DNA from: Haematobia irritans
Taxonomy: Eukaryota; Arthropoda; Insecta; Diptera; Muscidae
DNA length: 64,000 nucleotides
Direction: 5' to 3'
NCBI RefSeq assembly: GCF_050003625.1
Contig: NC_134398.1
Span: forward strand, 83,887,983 to 83,951,982
Below are positions 36,663 through 49,294 of the stretch, piece by piece. The notes below the pieces were generated by a model. The model was not told the origin of the DNA. It saw nothing but the letters and a program-made list of their open reading frames with translations, and did no database searches. The position numbers were made by a program, and so were the translations under genes. Every line of letters begins with the position of its first letter. The first letter of the stretch is position 1.

Positions 36663-36893
36663 AGGTGGGTATTAAGTTCGAGTTTAGCCGCTAAAATCCT
36701 CATTTTTTCACGATTACTTTTCTTTAGTAATCCATTTTAATGAATACAAACTTTGTGCAAATTTACTTTGGGATATTCCCCATCAAGTTATAATGAAATC
36801 TGCAACAAATATGTATAATTTTATGACTTTTTTACTGATTTAGTTTTCACTTTAGTGAAAATTAGCGGCTAAACTCGAACTTAATACTCACCT
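36663..36893 (-). mobile_element. I-type MITE, copy 4
   Basis: 231 bp, AGGTGGGTATTAAGTTCGAG at one end and AACTTAATACTCACCT at the other, flanked by AAT. It lies directly against the end of B2. Confidence 0.85.
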
Positions 36894-37133
36894 AATGAGA
36901 AAAATTTGCAAAATAAACGGCGATGCCAGATTGAATTTTATGGAAAATAATTTTTAAAATGTATAGGCCATTTTCAAGTAATTGAAATAATTGAGATCTG
37001 GTAATATTAGCATTTGACAGTAACGTAAGCCATGCGAAAGAACGAAAGGAAGTTAGAGAAACCCAAATCTAGACGAAAGTGAGTGACTGCCGTTCGTTCG
37101 CAATTGCTTTCGTTCGGATATCAGAAATAGGCT

Positions 37134-37346
37134 GTTAAGTTCGAGTTTAGCCGCTAAAATCGTCATTTTTCACGATTACTTTTCTTTAATAATCCATTTT
37201 AAGGAATACAAACTTTGTGAAAATTTACTTTGGGCAATTTCCCATCGAGTTATAATAAAATTTACAACAAATATGTACAATTTTATGCCTTTTTTTACTG
37301 ATTTAGTTTTCACTTTAGCGTCTAAACTCGACCTTAGTACTCACCT
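37134..37346 (-). mobile_element. I-type MITE, copy 5 (end-truncated)
   Basis: It starts within the TIR at TTAAGTTCGAGTTTAGCC and ends ACTCACCT. The first bases AGGTGGGTA are missing and it abuts the U terminus. Confidence 0.75.
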
Positions 37347-37349
37347 ATA

Positions 37350-37580
37350 AGGTGGGTATTAAGTTCGAGTTTAGCCGCCAAAATCGTAATTTTTCACGAT
37401 TACTTTTCTTTAATAATCCATTTTAAGGAATACAAACTTTGTGAAAATTTGCTTTGGGCTTTTCCCCATCAAGTTATAATAAAATTTGCAACAAATATGC
37501 ATAACTTCATGCATTTTTCTTACTGATTTAGTTTTTACTTTAGCGATTTTAGCGGCTAAACTCGAAATTAATACTCACCT
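37350..37580 (-). mobile_element. I-type MITE, copy 6
   Basis: 231 bp, AGGTGGGTATTAAGTTCGAG to ATTAATACTCACCT, three bases after copy 5. The L1 target duplication begins 10 bp further on. Confidence 0.85.
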
Positions 37581-38078
37581 TATCTCAAAAATTTCCAGAT
37601 TTCAGTCTCTTTCTGACTGTGAACGTGAGAAAGCGTGCGTAGACAACTTCCTCTATTCCATTAAACCATATATTAAAATTACTATTTAAAAATATGTCTA
37701 AATCATTAATCGAATCTAAATTATCGTTTGAAATGGACAATAACAAACCTTTAAACATCCTATCAGTGGGACCAAAATATTTAATAATGTCAAGAATCAA
37801 CAGTGACGAAACTCTCAAAAACATTTCACCTTTTCTAATTAAAAAGGTTATTGATGGTGTTTGTGGACAAATTGACATGTGTAAAAAACTAAGAAGTGGA
37901 GATTTACTTCTCAAAACAAAAAACAGTACGCAAGCAACTAAGCTTGTAAAATTGATCTCACTCTCCCCATGCATTGAAGTCTCAGTCACTGAGCATAAAT
38001 CGCTTAATTTCTCAAAAGGGGTAATATACTGCAACGACTTACGAGGTGTCTCTGAGAAAGAGATACCCGATGAATTAA

Positions 38079-38410
38079 TGGTGTTTTCTTTTCTGAAAAA
38101 AGTGCTTTGCCTTCATTTTGTCTGTACAGAATGCGCATTTTTAAAATGTTACCAGCAACCTAAAAAATGCTATCATTTCAGCGTGCAGAAAAGAACTCAA
38201 AGAAGGAAACAGGGCAATCGCAGGACTCTCGTTTCTTGGCAGTGCTGAAAATGCCCGTAATTTGCCTCTATGCGTGGCGCTATTTTCACAACAGAATTCG
38301 AAGCCTTTTCGCACTTTTGCCTGTTTTTTTTTAGAAAAGAACCTAAAAAGTACATTTTCCGGGCAAAATGCACAAAAAGTGCGAATTTTTTACAAGAAAA
38401 GAGAACGCCA
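38079..38410. mobile_element. 332-bp PIF/Harbinger-like MITE in L1 ORF1
   Basis: The ends are TGGTGTTTTCTTTTCT and the reverse complement of TGGCGTTCTCTTTTCT, 14 of 16 matching. TAA is duplicated at 38076-38078 and 38411-38413. The TWA duplication is the Harbinger hallmark. Its removal restores the gag frame exactly. It is not closely similar to the D/E/I/J group. Confidence 0.92.
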
Positions 38411-39399
38411 TAAGACAACAAAAGGTAATTGAAGTTAAGAAAATCATAAAAAAGGACGGATATGATCTTGTTGAAACTGGGTTAATCATCGTAACCTTTA
38501 ATTCAGTTTCTCTACCCGAGGAAATTGAAATTGGTTATGAGTTAACTAGGATCAGACCATACGTTCCACTTCCATTAAGATGCCGTAATTGCTTCCGATA
38601 TGGACACACAACAAAATTGTGTAACAACGAAAAACTATGCATTAACTGCGGTGAAATTGATCATGTTTTAGAGGGCGAATCATGCAATAAAAACATAAAA
38701 TGCATAGACTGCAAAGAAATGAATTTCATAGAGTGCTCACATTCAGTTCTTAGCAAATCATGCCCAATTTTCATCAAACAAAAAGAAATACAAGCGATCA
38801 GAACACTCAATAAAAGCTCCGTTCGAGAACCCGATAATTTTTGATAATTATTACAAATTTTTACTGGAAGTCGTTCGTTTACACCAAAACGCCAACAAAA
38901 GAGAGCCGGAGAGAGACTACATTTGACAGTTATGAGATAGAGAAATTGCAAGTTTTTGCTAGAGATTTTCCCCCCAGTAAAATCTTGCAAACCATAGCAT
39001 AGTTTGCCAGCTGGTTTATGATAACAAACAAAGTACCAATACAATGTACATGTTCGGCAACTACGATTGGAAGTTAAATATACAGGATTCGTTTTTATAC
39101 CCTCCACCATAGGATGGGGGTATATTAACTTTGTCATTCCGTTTGTAACACATCGAAATATTGCTCTAAGACCCCATAAAGTATATATATTCTGGGTCGT
39201 GGTGAAATTCTGAGTCGATCTAAGCATGTCCGTCCGTCCGTCCGTCTGTCCGTCCGTCCGTCTGTCCGTCTGTCCGTCCGTCTGTGGAAATCACGCTAAC
39301 TTCCGAACGAAACAAGCTATCGACTTGAAACTTGGCACAAGTAGTTGTTATTGATGTAGGTCGGATGGTATTGAAAATGGGCCATATCGGACCACGTTT

Positions 39400-40320
39400 A
39401 CGTATAGCCCCCATATAAACCGATCCACAAATTTGGCTTGGGGAGACTCCCGGAGCAGCAAAATTCATCCGTTCCGGTTGAAATTTGGTACGTGGTCTTA
39501 GTATACGGTCTCTAACAACCATGCAAAAATTGGTCCATATCGGTCCATAATTATATATAGCCCCCATATAAACCGATCCCCAGATTTGACCTCCGGAGAC
39601 TTTTGGAGGGGCAAAATTCATCCGATACGGTTGAAATTTGGTACCTGATGTTAGTATACGGCCTCCAACAACCATGCAAAAATTGGTCCATATCGGTCCA
39701 TAATTATATATAGCCCCCATATAAACCGATCCCCAGATTTGACCTCCGGAGCCTCTTGGAGGGACAAAATTCATCCGATCCGGTTGAAATTTGGTACCTG
39801 ATGTTAGTTTACGGCCTCTAATAACCATGCAAAACTTGGTCCATATCGGTCCATAATTATATATAGCCCCCATATAAACCGATCCCCAGATTTGACCTCC
39901 GGAGCCTCTTGGAGGGACAAAATTCATCCGATCCGGTTGAAATTTGGTACCTGATGTTAGTTTACGGCCTCTAATAACCATGCAAAACTTGGTCCATATC
40001 GGTCCATAATTATATATAGCCCCCATATAAACCGATCCCCAGATTTGACCTCCGGAGCCTCTTGGAGGAGCAAAAGTCATCCGATACGGTTGAAATTTGG
40101 TACATGGTGTTAGTATATGGTCTCTAACAACCATGCAAAAATTGGTCCATATCGGTCCATAATTATATATAGTTCCCATATAAACCGTCCCCAGATTTGA
40201 CGTCCGGAACCTCTTGGAGGAGCAAAAGTCATCCGATACGGTTGAAATTTGGTACATTTTGCCTCTAACAGCCATGTAAAAATTGGTCCATATCGGTCTT
40301 TAGTTATATATAGCCGATGA
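39400..40320 (+). repeat. Tandem 153-bp P units
   Basis: The landmark ccagatttgacctccgg recurs at 39733 and 39886, 153 bp apart, with further copies on both sides. The unit includes tatatagcccccatataaac and ggttgaaatttggtac. Because 153 is divisible by three, a long minus-strand frame (39220-40275) runs through the array. Confidence 0.9.
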
Positions 40321-40369
40321 CTTATTACACAAAAATTGGTCCATATCGCCAAAAATAATCTACCAAAAC

Positions 40370-40960
40370 TTTATTTCCATAGAAAATTTTGTCAAATTTT
40401 ATTACTATAGAAAGTTTTGTCAAAATTTCATTTCTATAGAAAGTTTTGTCAAAAGTTTATTTCTATACAAATGTTTGTCAAAATTTTATTTCCATAGAAA
40501 ATTTTGTCAAAATTTTATTTCTATAGAAAATTTTGTAATCTACCAAAACTTTATTTCCATAGAAAATTTTGTCAAATTTTATTACTATAGAAAGTTTTGT
40601 TAAAATTTCATTTCTATAGAAAGTTTTATCAAAAGTTTATTTCTATAGAAATGTTTGTCAAAATTTTATTTCTATACAAAATTTTGTCAACATTTTATTT
40701 CTATAGAAATTTTTGTCAAAATTGTATTGCTATAGAAAATTTTGTCAACATTTTACTTCCATAGAAAATTTTGTCAACATTTTATTTCTATAGAAAATTT
40801 TGTCAAGTTTTTATTTCTATAGAAAAATTTGTCAAATTTTTATTTCTATAGAAAATTTTGTCAAAATTTTATTTCTATAGAAAATTTTGTCAAGGTTTCA
40901 TTTCTATACAAAATTTTGTCAAAATTTTATTTCTATAGAAAATTTTGTCAAACTAGATTA
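40370..40960 (-). repeat. Tandem tttatttctatagaaaattt repeat
   Basis: About 18 degenerate copies of a roughly 31-bp unit with core ttctatagaaaattttgtca. Same unit, opposite strand, as 30640-30950. Confidence 0.9.
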
Positions 40961-42081
40961 TATACGTATTTAATCGGCCTTTTTTTGTTTAATATATACC
41001 CCGTATGGGCTAACTTACAATTTAGAAGACAGTGTTAAAAAGTTTTACGATACCTTGCCATCGGCAAGTGTTATCGCAACCCAAGTAATTCGATTGTGGA
41101 TGACAGCCTTTAGTAGAAGTTCCTACGCAATCCATGGTGGAGGGTACATAAGATTCGGCCTGGCCGAACTTACGGCCGTATATACTTGTTTGTTTTCAAT
41201 GTTTTAGCAGCTGAAATTTTCAATGTGCAAATAGTTACTGGATACCGTTCGTGTACTTTTCAGCAATTTTAAGCAAAGAGTGTAAAATACACTCTTATTC
41301 TCTTGCTAGTTTTTACTGGATATTTTTTACTGGAAAAGTACGCGAACAGACCTAAAGTCGACAACAAAACAGCACATAAAATCTATAAACAACGCCACCC
41401 AACTGACAGTTCTTACTCAGCAGCAGCAAGAACTGTTACTAGTTATGATTCTACTTTTGAACAGCCAACCTTTTCTAAAGTCCATAAAACCAACAACACA
41501 GATAATCCAAAGAGCAATGAGAAACAAAAAACACCATTAAAACAACTAACTCAACCACCCTCATTATCTAACCCTGAGAAGACAAACCAAAGCAAAGCAA
41601 TTATTGTTCCAAGGAACACTTCTAAGCGAGTGAGACGAGAACTAAAAAGCAACATATCTAATAACAAACCAAAAAAGGTTTGCAAAAACAACGAGAGTGA
41701 TGAGACTTATACAGATGAATAAAATTCAGCCAAGAGATTGAAAACAACATGATGTAAAGCTGACAGTTAAACCGTTCGCCACTCCGATGAGAGCTTCATG
41801 GAATCTCTTACCTCTTATCACATATAATAAACACGATATTTTTGTAATACTCCATAAATCGTTTATACTCTTACACCTTTTCCATTATCATATTCTTTAT
41901 TTACTCTTAAGTAGTTCCCATATAAATCAATCACACAAAGTCAACGATTTTTTAATGTTTTTCTTTTTTTTTTATATATACATTTTAAATGACTTTGAGA
42001 ATTCTTCAATGAAATATAAAGGGTTACATAAATAATTATTGTGAACTACAAACAATTTTAAAAAAGCATAAACCTCATATA

Positions 42082-42843
42082 CCCTGCCAACATTTTTTGA
42101 ATTTGGGGACTCTTTTGAGAATCCCCACTACGTCGAAAACAATTATATACGACATCAAAAACTCGTCGGAAAAGCGCCGTCACTATTGAGAAGTTGTACC
42201 ACGCCAAGTTACTACAAAAATGTTTCGCATGAGTGCAATTATTAGGTGCCTTTATAGATCAATTTAGAACGACGCCAATAAGGGCCCTCCAAACAATCAG
42301 AAAAGTGCATTTTAAGATAGTTGTAAAAGAATCATTGTGGTCGAGTAAAACACGTTTGTTTAGATATTTATTAATTTGATTAAACATTTACAAATTCTTA
42401 AAAATATAACATTTATACCACTATCACATTACATTTAACATAATTTTTGGCATTAATGATGATGTTGAGTTACAAGTAGCGAGTTACATGTTGCTGCGTC
42501 TATCAACCAGTGTTTTTATTCCATGGAGGCAGCGTGTCTGTAAAATATCTGAAAAACAATCACTTTATTCCATTTGGAAAATCACCAAATTGTTCACCAA
42601 TATACCTTTCACAATTTTAAGCGTATAATCTATGTTTTCAGAACTTTATTTTCGTTTTTATTTAATTAAAATATAACAAGCTGGTTGCGCTTGGCGTTTC
42701 ACAAAAAAATGGCTTTTTTAACAGTAGGGATGGCAAATTACTTGCATGTACTTTTTGATGTACCTTTTCATGATGGTTGAAGTGACATTTACGAGTCTGT
42801 GGTAACGATGAGGTTGAAATGGAACTTTGAAATGCTGGCAGGG
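42082..42843 (+). mobile_element. C element copy 2 in L1 ORF2
   Basis: 762 bp, CCCTGCCAACATTTTT to AAATGCTGGCAGGG, flanked by TA (42080-42081 and 42844-42845). Removing it with one TA rejoins the endonuclease codons in frame as PHIITLQETH, the form expected for this family. Confidence 0.9.
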
Positions 42844-45064
42844 TAATAACTTTGCAGGAAACACACTTTAAACTAAATATGCCCGTACCTGTTCCAATTA
42901 ACTATTGCCTTTATATGTCAAAGAATTCTGCTCTACTCATTCATAACTCTATTCAACACCAACTCGTCGACGTATACGACGATTTCGACTCCATTGCTGT
43001 GAAAGTCTTCTCGAAAATGACGTTTAAATTTTTTCTACTTATATTAACCCAGCAAAATCTTATAATATCTGCAATCTGCAACAGCTTTTCAACTCGTCGC
43101 ATTTTCCACTTATAATTACAGGTGACATGAATTGCTGGCACCCGTTATGGGGCTCAGGCTCTAACAATTTAAAGGGCAATATTTGGCACAAATTTATTCC
43201 ACAGTCAGATCTTATGGTTTTAAATGACGGCTCACCCACACATTTTTCCACACACAAAACCTTCACCAACATAGACCTTACAATAGCATCTCCATCTTTA
43301 GCAATCCATTCAAAATGGGAAATTGAATCAGATCTTTATGGTAGTGACCATTTCCCCATTCTCACAACACTGTTTTCAGGCAACAAACCACAGGAAGATA
43401 TCCGCTACAAACCATTTTTCAATACTAGAAAAGCGAATTGGGCCCTATACGAGACCCTAACCGATGAGTATAGCTATGATAGACCTAGAAGCGCTAACAT
43501 TCATAAGGAGACAGCCAATATTCAAAAGATAATAATACAGAGTTCCAATCGTGCAATTCCACGATTTCCTCTATATAAAGATAAACCTTTCGTCCCATGG
43601 TGGAACCGCACCTTAAATGAATTGAAACGGGAAAGAAATTGCCTTTTTTATAAATTTAGGAACAATATTACTGACGAAAATCTAACTAACTATCGTAGGG
43701 CCAACGCCATTTATAAAAGGGAACTTAAGAAATCTAAAAGACTTGCCATTGACAAGTTCACTTCACAGGTCAACAATCTCACTCCTTCAGAAAAGATGTG
43801 GTCCAACATTCGTAGATTTTGTGGTATAAAACCAAGGAACTCCATACACTGCATACAAAGTGACAATATGGTCCTAACAGAAAAATCTGATATAGCCAAT
43901 GCCTTTTGCGACCATTGGAATGAACTCGCAAGGGACGATAGTTTTCCGCAAAACTTTCAGAAATGCAAAAGTGACGCCATCCAGCAAACCATTAATCTTA
44001 CACCTTGCAAAATATCGGCCTCAATCGAAAAAGATTTTACTTACATAGAATTTTGTAGTGCGCTATCTAGGCTGAAGGGCAAAACTCCGGGTATTGACTG
44101 CATAACTTATGAGATGATTAGAAAAGCTGGACTTTGTCTAAAGAAAAGGCTTTTAGACCTCTATAATTCTATACTTGACTCGACTATACCACATGTATTT
44201 AAACTGAGTATTATTATTCCAATATTAAAACCAAAGAGCGATAAAACCCTATTAGATTCGTATCGTCCAATTTCTTCAAACACTTGTTTTTCCAAACTGT
44301 TGGACAAATTGGTTGCCAATAGGCAACCAATAGGTGGTTTCTCACGACCAAAAAGCTCATAAACAACAACCAATTCGGATTCAGAAGAGGTAAATCCATT
44401 GCAGACCCTTTAGTCTACATGGATTACTTAATACAGAGCTGCCTTACGACAAGTAGACATTTATCCTTGATTTCTTTGGATTTCACAAAGGCCTTTGATA
44501 AAATTGGTGTACATACTATTTTAAAGCAGTTACAGGAATGGAATATTGGGCCAAGGATATATAATTACAAAAAGAATTTCCTGTCGAATAGAAAAATTAG
44601 AGTCAGAGTCAATACGCATTACTCTATCTCTCGAGATCTCTCGAATGGTATACCTCAAGGATCTCCACTTTCAGTTATTCTTTTCTTAATAGCTTATGAC
44701 AAGCTTTCTCAGACTATAAAACTGCACAAAGATATTGATTTCGTTGCATATGCCGACGATTTTGTAATCATAAAGAAGATGAATAGAAGCAACAAGGGTT
44801 CCGTCAATCTAGACAACCTCTTGAATGATATAGAGAGTTGGTGCGCTTTTTCCGGGGCACAAATTTCTCTCCATAAATGCAAACACCTACACGTCTGTAA
44901 AAAACAAAACTGCACCCCAATACTGAGCTGTAACAATTTTCAGATACCGTCTGTCGATAACCTAAGAATTCTAGGAATTATCTTCAACAAGCGTTACAAT
45001 TGGAGACCCCATATTGAACGACTGTCTCTTTCTATTAACAATAGCCTAATGCTATATTCCCACT

Positions 45065-45570
45065 GACTCGTTTTCCTCGTTCGTTTTTCTAAAACATTTC
45101 ACCGTTCATACCGAGTTGAGATGTTTTAAGTTTGACGGTTGCCATGGAAATTCGAAGTTCCCATTTTCTTTAAATTCAAATATACTCACCGCTTGTTCAA
45201 ATAAATACCGCGGTCTCAAAGGGAAAACATTTTTTTAAGTTATTTTCACGTCCCTATGGTCTCCAAAGCCTTTCTTTATTCATTTTTTCTATGAAATTTA
45301 TTTTAAAAATTTGACATATATTTTGAAATGAGTATGTTCAGTCAGAGCATATTCCAAATTAGGGGCGTTTAAATTATAAAAGTAACGTGTTTTGGAGGAA
45401 AACTTGTGTTTTTAACATGATTTTTTGTATGGGGAAAACGACTCGTTTTGAAATGCTTATAAAGGGAAAACATCTCAAACCCCAAAACATGCTTGGTGAG
45501 AACGCCGTATAAATGTTTTAAAATGTCTTTCAAATAGAAAATTCCAATGTAACACATTTTCTCTGATCTC
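45065..45570. mobile_element. Unclassified about 0.5-kb insertion in L1 ORF2
   Basis: The RT frame stops at INNSLMLYS and resumes at LISIIKSLILPKIMYG. In between is AT-rich DNA with short gactcgttttcc and gactcgttttgaa boxes. ctgactc at the left border resembles ctgatctc at the right. Class unknown. Confidence 0.55.
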
Positions 45571-46443
45571 AATTATAAAATCCTTAATTCTTCCTAAGAT
45601 AATGTATGGTCTATACCTCTATGGGGATACATCCAAAGCTAACCTAAATAAAATCAAGACGGTTTACAACTCGGCTATTCGTATCGCACTAGGTTCCCAT
45701 CGTACATCGAGAATCTCGAACATGTTGTTTGAGTCTGGACTTTCATCTATCGAAGACATTAGAGATATGGTTTGCGCTAAATTGTTTAAAACAATTCTGG
45801 TAAACGATGGTTCTCCCCTTCCATCCCTTCTCAAGAGGGTAAAAAAGAATAAGAAATTTGGAAAGTTGAACTCTGCCCTCAACCGAATAGTGACACTATG
45901 CGACTCATGGGATATACCATACAATCAAACTGTTGCTAGGAAAAACGAACCTTTCTGGAAATTTGATGCCTCGACTGTAATTACCTCACTTCGTACTCAC
46001 ACAAAGGAGCACACCCCACCGGAGCTCTATAGACAACATTTCTGCAATATATTAGACCAATTGACGGGTTACAAAATCATTTATACTGATGGCTCCAGGG
46101 CTAACGGAAACACTAGTTACAGCGTTAAGGCCGGTACTATGTTCATTCTTGCGAAAAATTTTTATGGAAACCCATTGGCGGAGCTAGAAATTTTCTCTGG
46201 GGGGGGCATAGCCCCCCCCCAGACACCCTTCAAAATTTTGTCAAAATTTCCGAAGCGATAAATTACGCCTACTGATAAAACTATACATCCTCAATTTTAT
46301 TGCGGTGTTAAAGGCAATATGCAGCAAAATCAATCAAAAACAAAAAAAAAACTCAATCACAAAAATTAGTTGTATCAATTAATTTTTTAATTGGCTTTGA
46401 TGATTGATACTATCATTTTTTTTGATTGAATACATTTCAATTA

Positions 46444-49294
46444 AAAACAAGTAAGTAAAGTTTAAAGTCGGGCGGAGCCGACTATATTATACCCTTCACC
46501 ACTATGTAGACAAACATTTGTGTTACCATCTCAACTACTTAAAATTTGCTGGGAACTATATAAAGGTTTGCAGATACAAATACTTTTAATGGAAACAATT
46601 TTTTGTACTTCTACAAAAACTCTAGAATTAAAATTTAAATCGGCTAACGCCCTGGGATGATACACAATGTTAGTAAAAAATATGGGAAATATGAAGCGAG
46701 AGAAATTTTAATGCAATTGTACAAAAGAGATTTATGATTTTTCAGGCGATACATATGTATTCGAGATATAGGACAATTAGAGTAATATTTACAATTTTTG
46801 CTACTCAGCAGTGGCGATTTTACAAGGATATTGGTTAGATCTCGCCAAGATATGTGTAGGGCGACTTGGAGCCTTATTTAAAACTCATCCGTTCTGTGGA
46901 AATTTTGGCATTGCAGTGTGTAGGATATGGCTAAGATATGGGGAAATCATCACAGAATTTTGTGTAAACTGTGAGAATTTTGGCCATATTTGTATTCTCT
47001 GTGGAAACTATCCAGTCAATTGGAGGAAAATCCCATTGAAAATGGGTCTAAAATATGAAACAGTCGACCATATTTCCCCAACTCTGGTGTACGTATATAT
47101 GGGAGCTATATACAATCTGAACCAATTTTGACTAAATTTGACATGCATAGTTAGAATAATAATTCTGCTATCTATGCGAAATTTCACGTAAATGGGAGTA
47201 TAACTTTGGGCCCCCTGGTCATATGAGTGCAAATCGGACGGGAGATATATATGGGAGCCATATCTAAATCTGAATCGATTTCAACCAACACCCAGAAAAA
47301 AGTGACCTCTTCTTTAAGTTAAAATGAACTTATTGTGAAGAAAATTGAACTTCGTATAGCGCCAAAGACATTTTTATTTGTTTGAACGATATGATTTTCG
47401 TAGAAATTAGGTAGAATGCATTACATACATTAGTTAACATCTTCCTATATTTATGTACCACTATACTACAGAATGAAAAAATTTAACTGAATTGAAGTCA
47501 TATATGGAATGATTTTATTGAACATTTTTCATTCATTTGGATAAATCTTACATATTTGTGGTAAACCTTTTACTTCAAAATTAGAACTGCTTATCTTCGT
47601 TTTTAAATAGAATTTTATTTATTTATAAAGGCAATTTTTTCTTCAATAAAAGACATGTTTTATTAATATATTAAATATATTTATTTAGAATCAACAGCAT
47701 CGACTGGCCTTGAAATATTAAAACACATTTTTTTCTTCTTCTAGTACCTTTAACTTTGAATAAGTTGCTGCTAGCAATTTTGTCTACCTTTTACAATTTC
47801 AATACCTACAAATATAAACAAAAAATCTTAAACCAATTTTTTCACAAAAGGTTAGCGTCACTGAATATTACCTGATAATCGAAGATTCCAAAATGAAGTC
47901 GAATGAAGGGGTTGTTATTCTGCTGGTGTTTTCTTTTTTATAAACCAATTTTCAAAAAACAAAATTTTACTCACTAATTTAAAATAACAAATATTTTATA
48001 TATTTTATTTGTTTTTTATTATATTATATTTATTTTTTAACAATCTCTCCGTATACCATAACAACGCGATTCCAACTAAAAAACAACCCACGCGCAAACA
48101 TATCGATGACAGGTATCGATTACAGGCAGATAAAAGAAATGTAGGAAATTTTCCTATATTCTAATAAATGTGTTTCCTTAAGTTTTGAAAGGATTGAATA
48201 CTTCATAGTAGGAATATAAATAAATATAATAAATAAATAAATTTATCATTTTATAAGAAACTTTACTAAATTTGAAGAAACTTGGTTTAAGTTAGATTTT
48301 TGTTTATTTTTACGAATGCTTTGTTATCAGTGAATAAAATTTTCTTGTTCAGTAGTAAATTCTTATACCCAGCGAAGAAAACAGTATTAGTAAAATTACA
48401 TGCTTTATTCTAGTTAATGAACTATTCCTAACTGCTTTCAGTTTAGGATTTTTTTACTGAAACAAGTAAATTTTATTATTTGACTCAAAAATTTAACTGA
48501 ATGGAAATAAAATGGCTAAACTAAATTGATGAACATTTTTTCCTTTAATTTCGAAGACACTTTTTTCTGGGTGAAATTTGGCACAATTACCTATACTACT
48601 AAACGTACTCCTTGTTGAAGCAAATCACGGCAAAACCCTGGATTTTGAGGCCATATAAGTTCAAATCGGACGAAAGATATATATGGGAGCTATATCTAAA
48701 TTTGAACCGATTTCAATCAAGTGTACCAAGCATTGGTAGAATGCCAATTCTACCCTCTGTGCAAAATTTCATGAAGATCGGTAGTAAACTTTGGGCTCTG
48801 TGGTCATATGAGTCTAAATCGGACGAAAGATATATATGGTAGCTATATCTAAATCTGAACCGATTTGGCTGATATTTTGCAGGATTTGCGAGATTCATTA
48901 AATATTTGGATGTACGGTATTTCAAGAAAATCGGTTGATAAACACGCTAACTATGACCACATCGTAGATAATTATATATGGCAGCTATATCTAAATCTGA
49001 ACCGATTTTTTCCAAAACCAATAGCAATTGTCTCTGTCTCAAGAAACGGCCCTATGCCAAATTTGAGGACGATCGGACTTAAATTGCGAGCTGTACTTTG
49101 TGCACAAAATTACATATACAGACAGACGGACGGACAGACAGACAGACAGACGGACATCGCTAAATCGACTCAGATTTTAATTCTTACCCGATCGGTATAC
49201 TAAAAGATGGGTCTATGACCACTATTTCTTGTCGTTATATACAAATGCACAAACTTATTATACCCTGTACCATAGTAGTGGTGAAGGGTATAAT
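46444..49294 (-). mobile_element. F-family repeat (F3), holding T
   Basis: It runs in reverse from the aagtcgggcggagccgacta box (46466) to gtggtgaagggtataat (49294), with a cagacagacggacgg block near 49120. It provides uninterrupted F sequence used to confirm the I1 insertion. It carries element T at 47290-48572. Confidence 0.8.
47290..48572. mobile_element. T: 1.28-kb TIR element (ACCCAGAAAAAAGTG)
   Basis: ACCCAGAAAAAAGTGACCTC at the left is matched by the reverse complement of ACCCAGAAAAAAGTGTCTTC at the right. The interior is AT-rich with no coding frame. It interrupts the F module caaccaaatttggcac. A clean target duplication is not visible. Confidence 0.8.

Larger units (their letters stand above)
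29009..37133. mobile_element. Candidate TIR element U, filled with other insertions
   Basis: AACCTATTTCTGATATCCGA at 29009 is matched in reverse by TCGGATATCAGAAATAGGCT ending near 37133. Non-insert pieces (29009-29137, 30546-30577, 34468-34831, 36894-37133) share an unusual gttcgttcgca / tttcgttc composition. They join to under 1 kb once A3, A4, B2 and I4 are removed. The termini match over about 19 bp. I have no second copy with which to define it, so this is a proposal. Confidence 0.5.
39092..41190 (+). mobile_element. P-family repeat (CTCCACCATAGGATGGGGGTATA type)
   Basis: It starts gtttttataccctccaccat and ends with cggcctggccgaacttacgg followed by ccgtatatacttgttt. Inside are a GTCCGTCC microsatellite (39228-39284), tandem 153-bp units (about 39400-40320) and a degenerate 30-bp tandem repeat (40370-40960). 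I know this layout as a very common dispersed repeat of higher flies but not its class or function. Confidence 0.8.
38833..41334. mobile_element. Insertion in L1 ORF1 carrying a P repeat; borders unresolved
   Basis: The gag frame stops after SSVRE (38832) and resumes at EKYANRPKVD or nearby (41334). A shared gaa at both borders could be a 3-bp target duplication. The outer sequence (38833-39091 and 41191-41334) contains ttttactggaagtcgttcg and ttactggataccgttcg in direct orientation, plus tttttactgga boxes at the right. Its class is unclear. Confidence 0.5.
37694..41722 (+). pseudogene. L1 ORF1 (gag with CCHC knuckles), in three pieces
   Basis: The pieces are 37694-38078, 38414 to about 38832, and about 41335-41722. 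The first ends EKEIPDEL. Removing the MITE and one TAA joins it in frame to RQQKVIEVKKIIKKD. The second piece has CRNCFRYGHTTKLC (CX2CX4HX4C), CINCGEIDHVLEGESC and a third Cys-rich unit. The third piece is a basic, Pro/Lys/Asn-rich tail beginning RPKVDNKTAHKIYKQ and ending DETYTDE. As a LINE gag it would bind its own RNA in the cytoplasm. It is dead because of the two insertions rather than stop codons. Confidence 0.88.
42000..46127 (+). pseudogene. L1 ORF2, first part: endonuclease, RT and start of RNase H
   Basis: Pieces in order: endonuclease N-terminus ELQTILKKHKPHI (before C2); ITLQETHFKLN onward (after C2); TGDMNCWHPLWG and SDLYGSDHFPILT (endonuclease core, 43127 on); KGKTPGIDCITYEMI, QFGFRRGKSIADP, LDFTKAFDKI and FVAYADDFVI (RT palm, with catalytic Asps); an insert at about 45065-45570; then LILPKIMYGLYLYG through YTDGSRANGNTSYS (RNase H first Asp). 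Lesions: a frameshift near 43030 and a small duplication of caaccaatagg near 44330 that shifts the frame. The RT catalytic residues survive. Confidence 0.88.

Noticed and set aside
39220..40275. 351-codon minus-strand open frame
   Set aside because: It runs through tandem 153-bp P units; because the unit is a multiple of three the frame stays open by arithmetic. The sequence is repetitive, with no domain.
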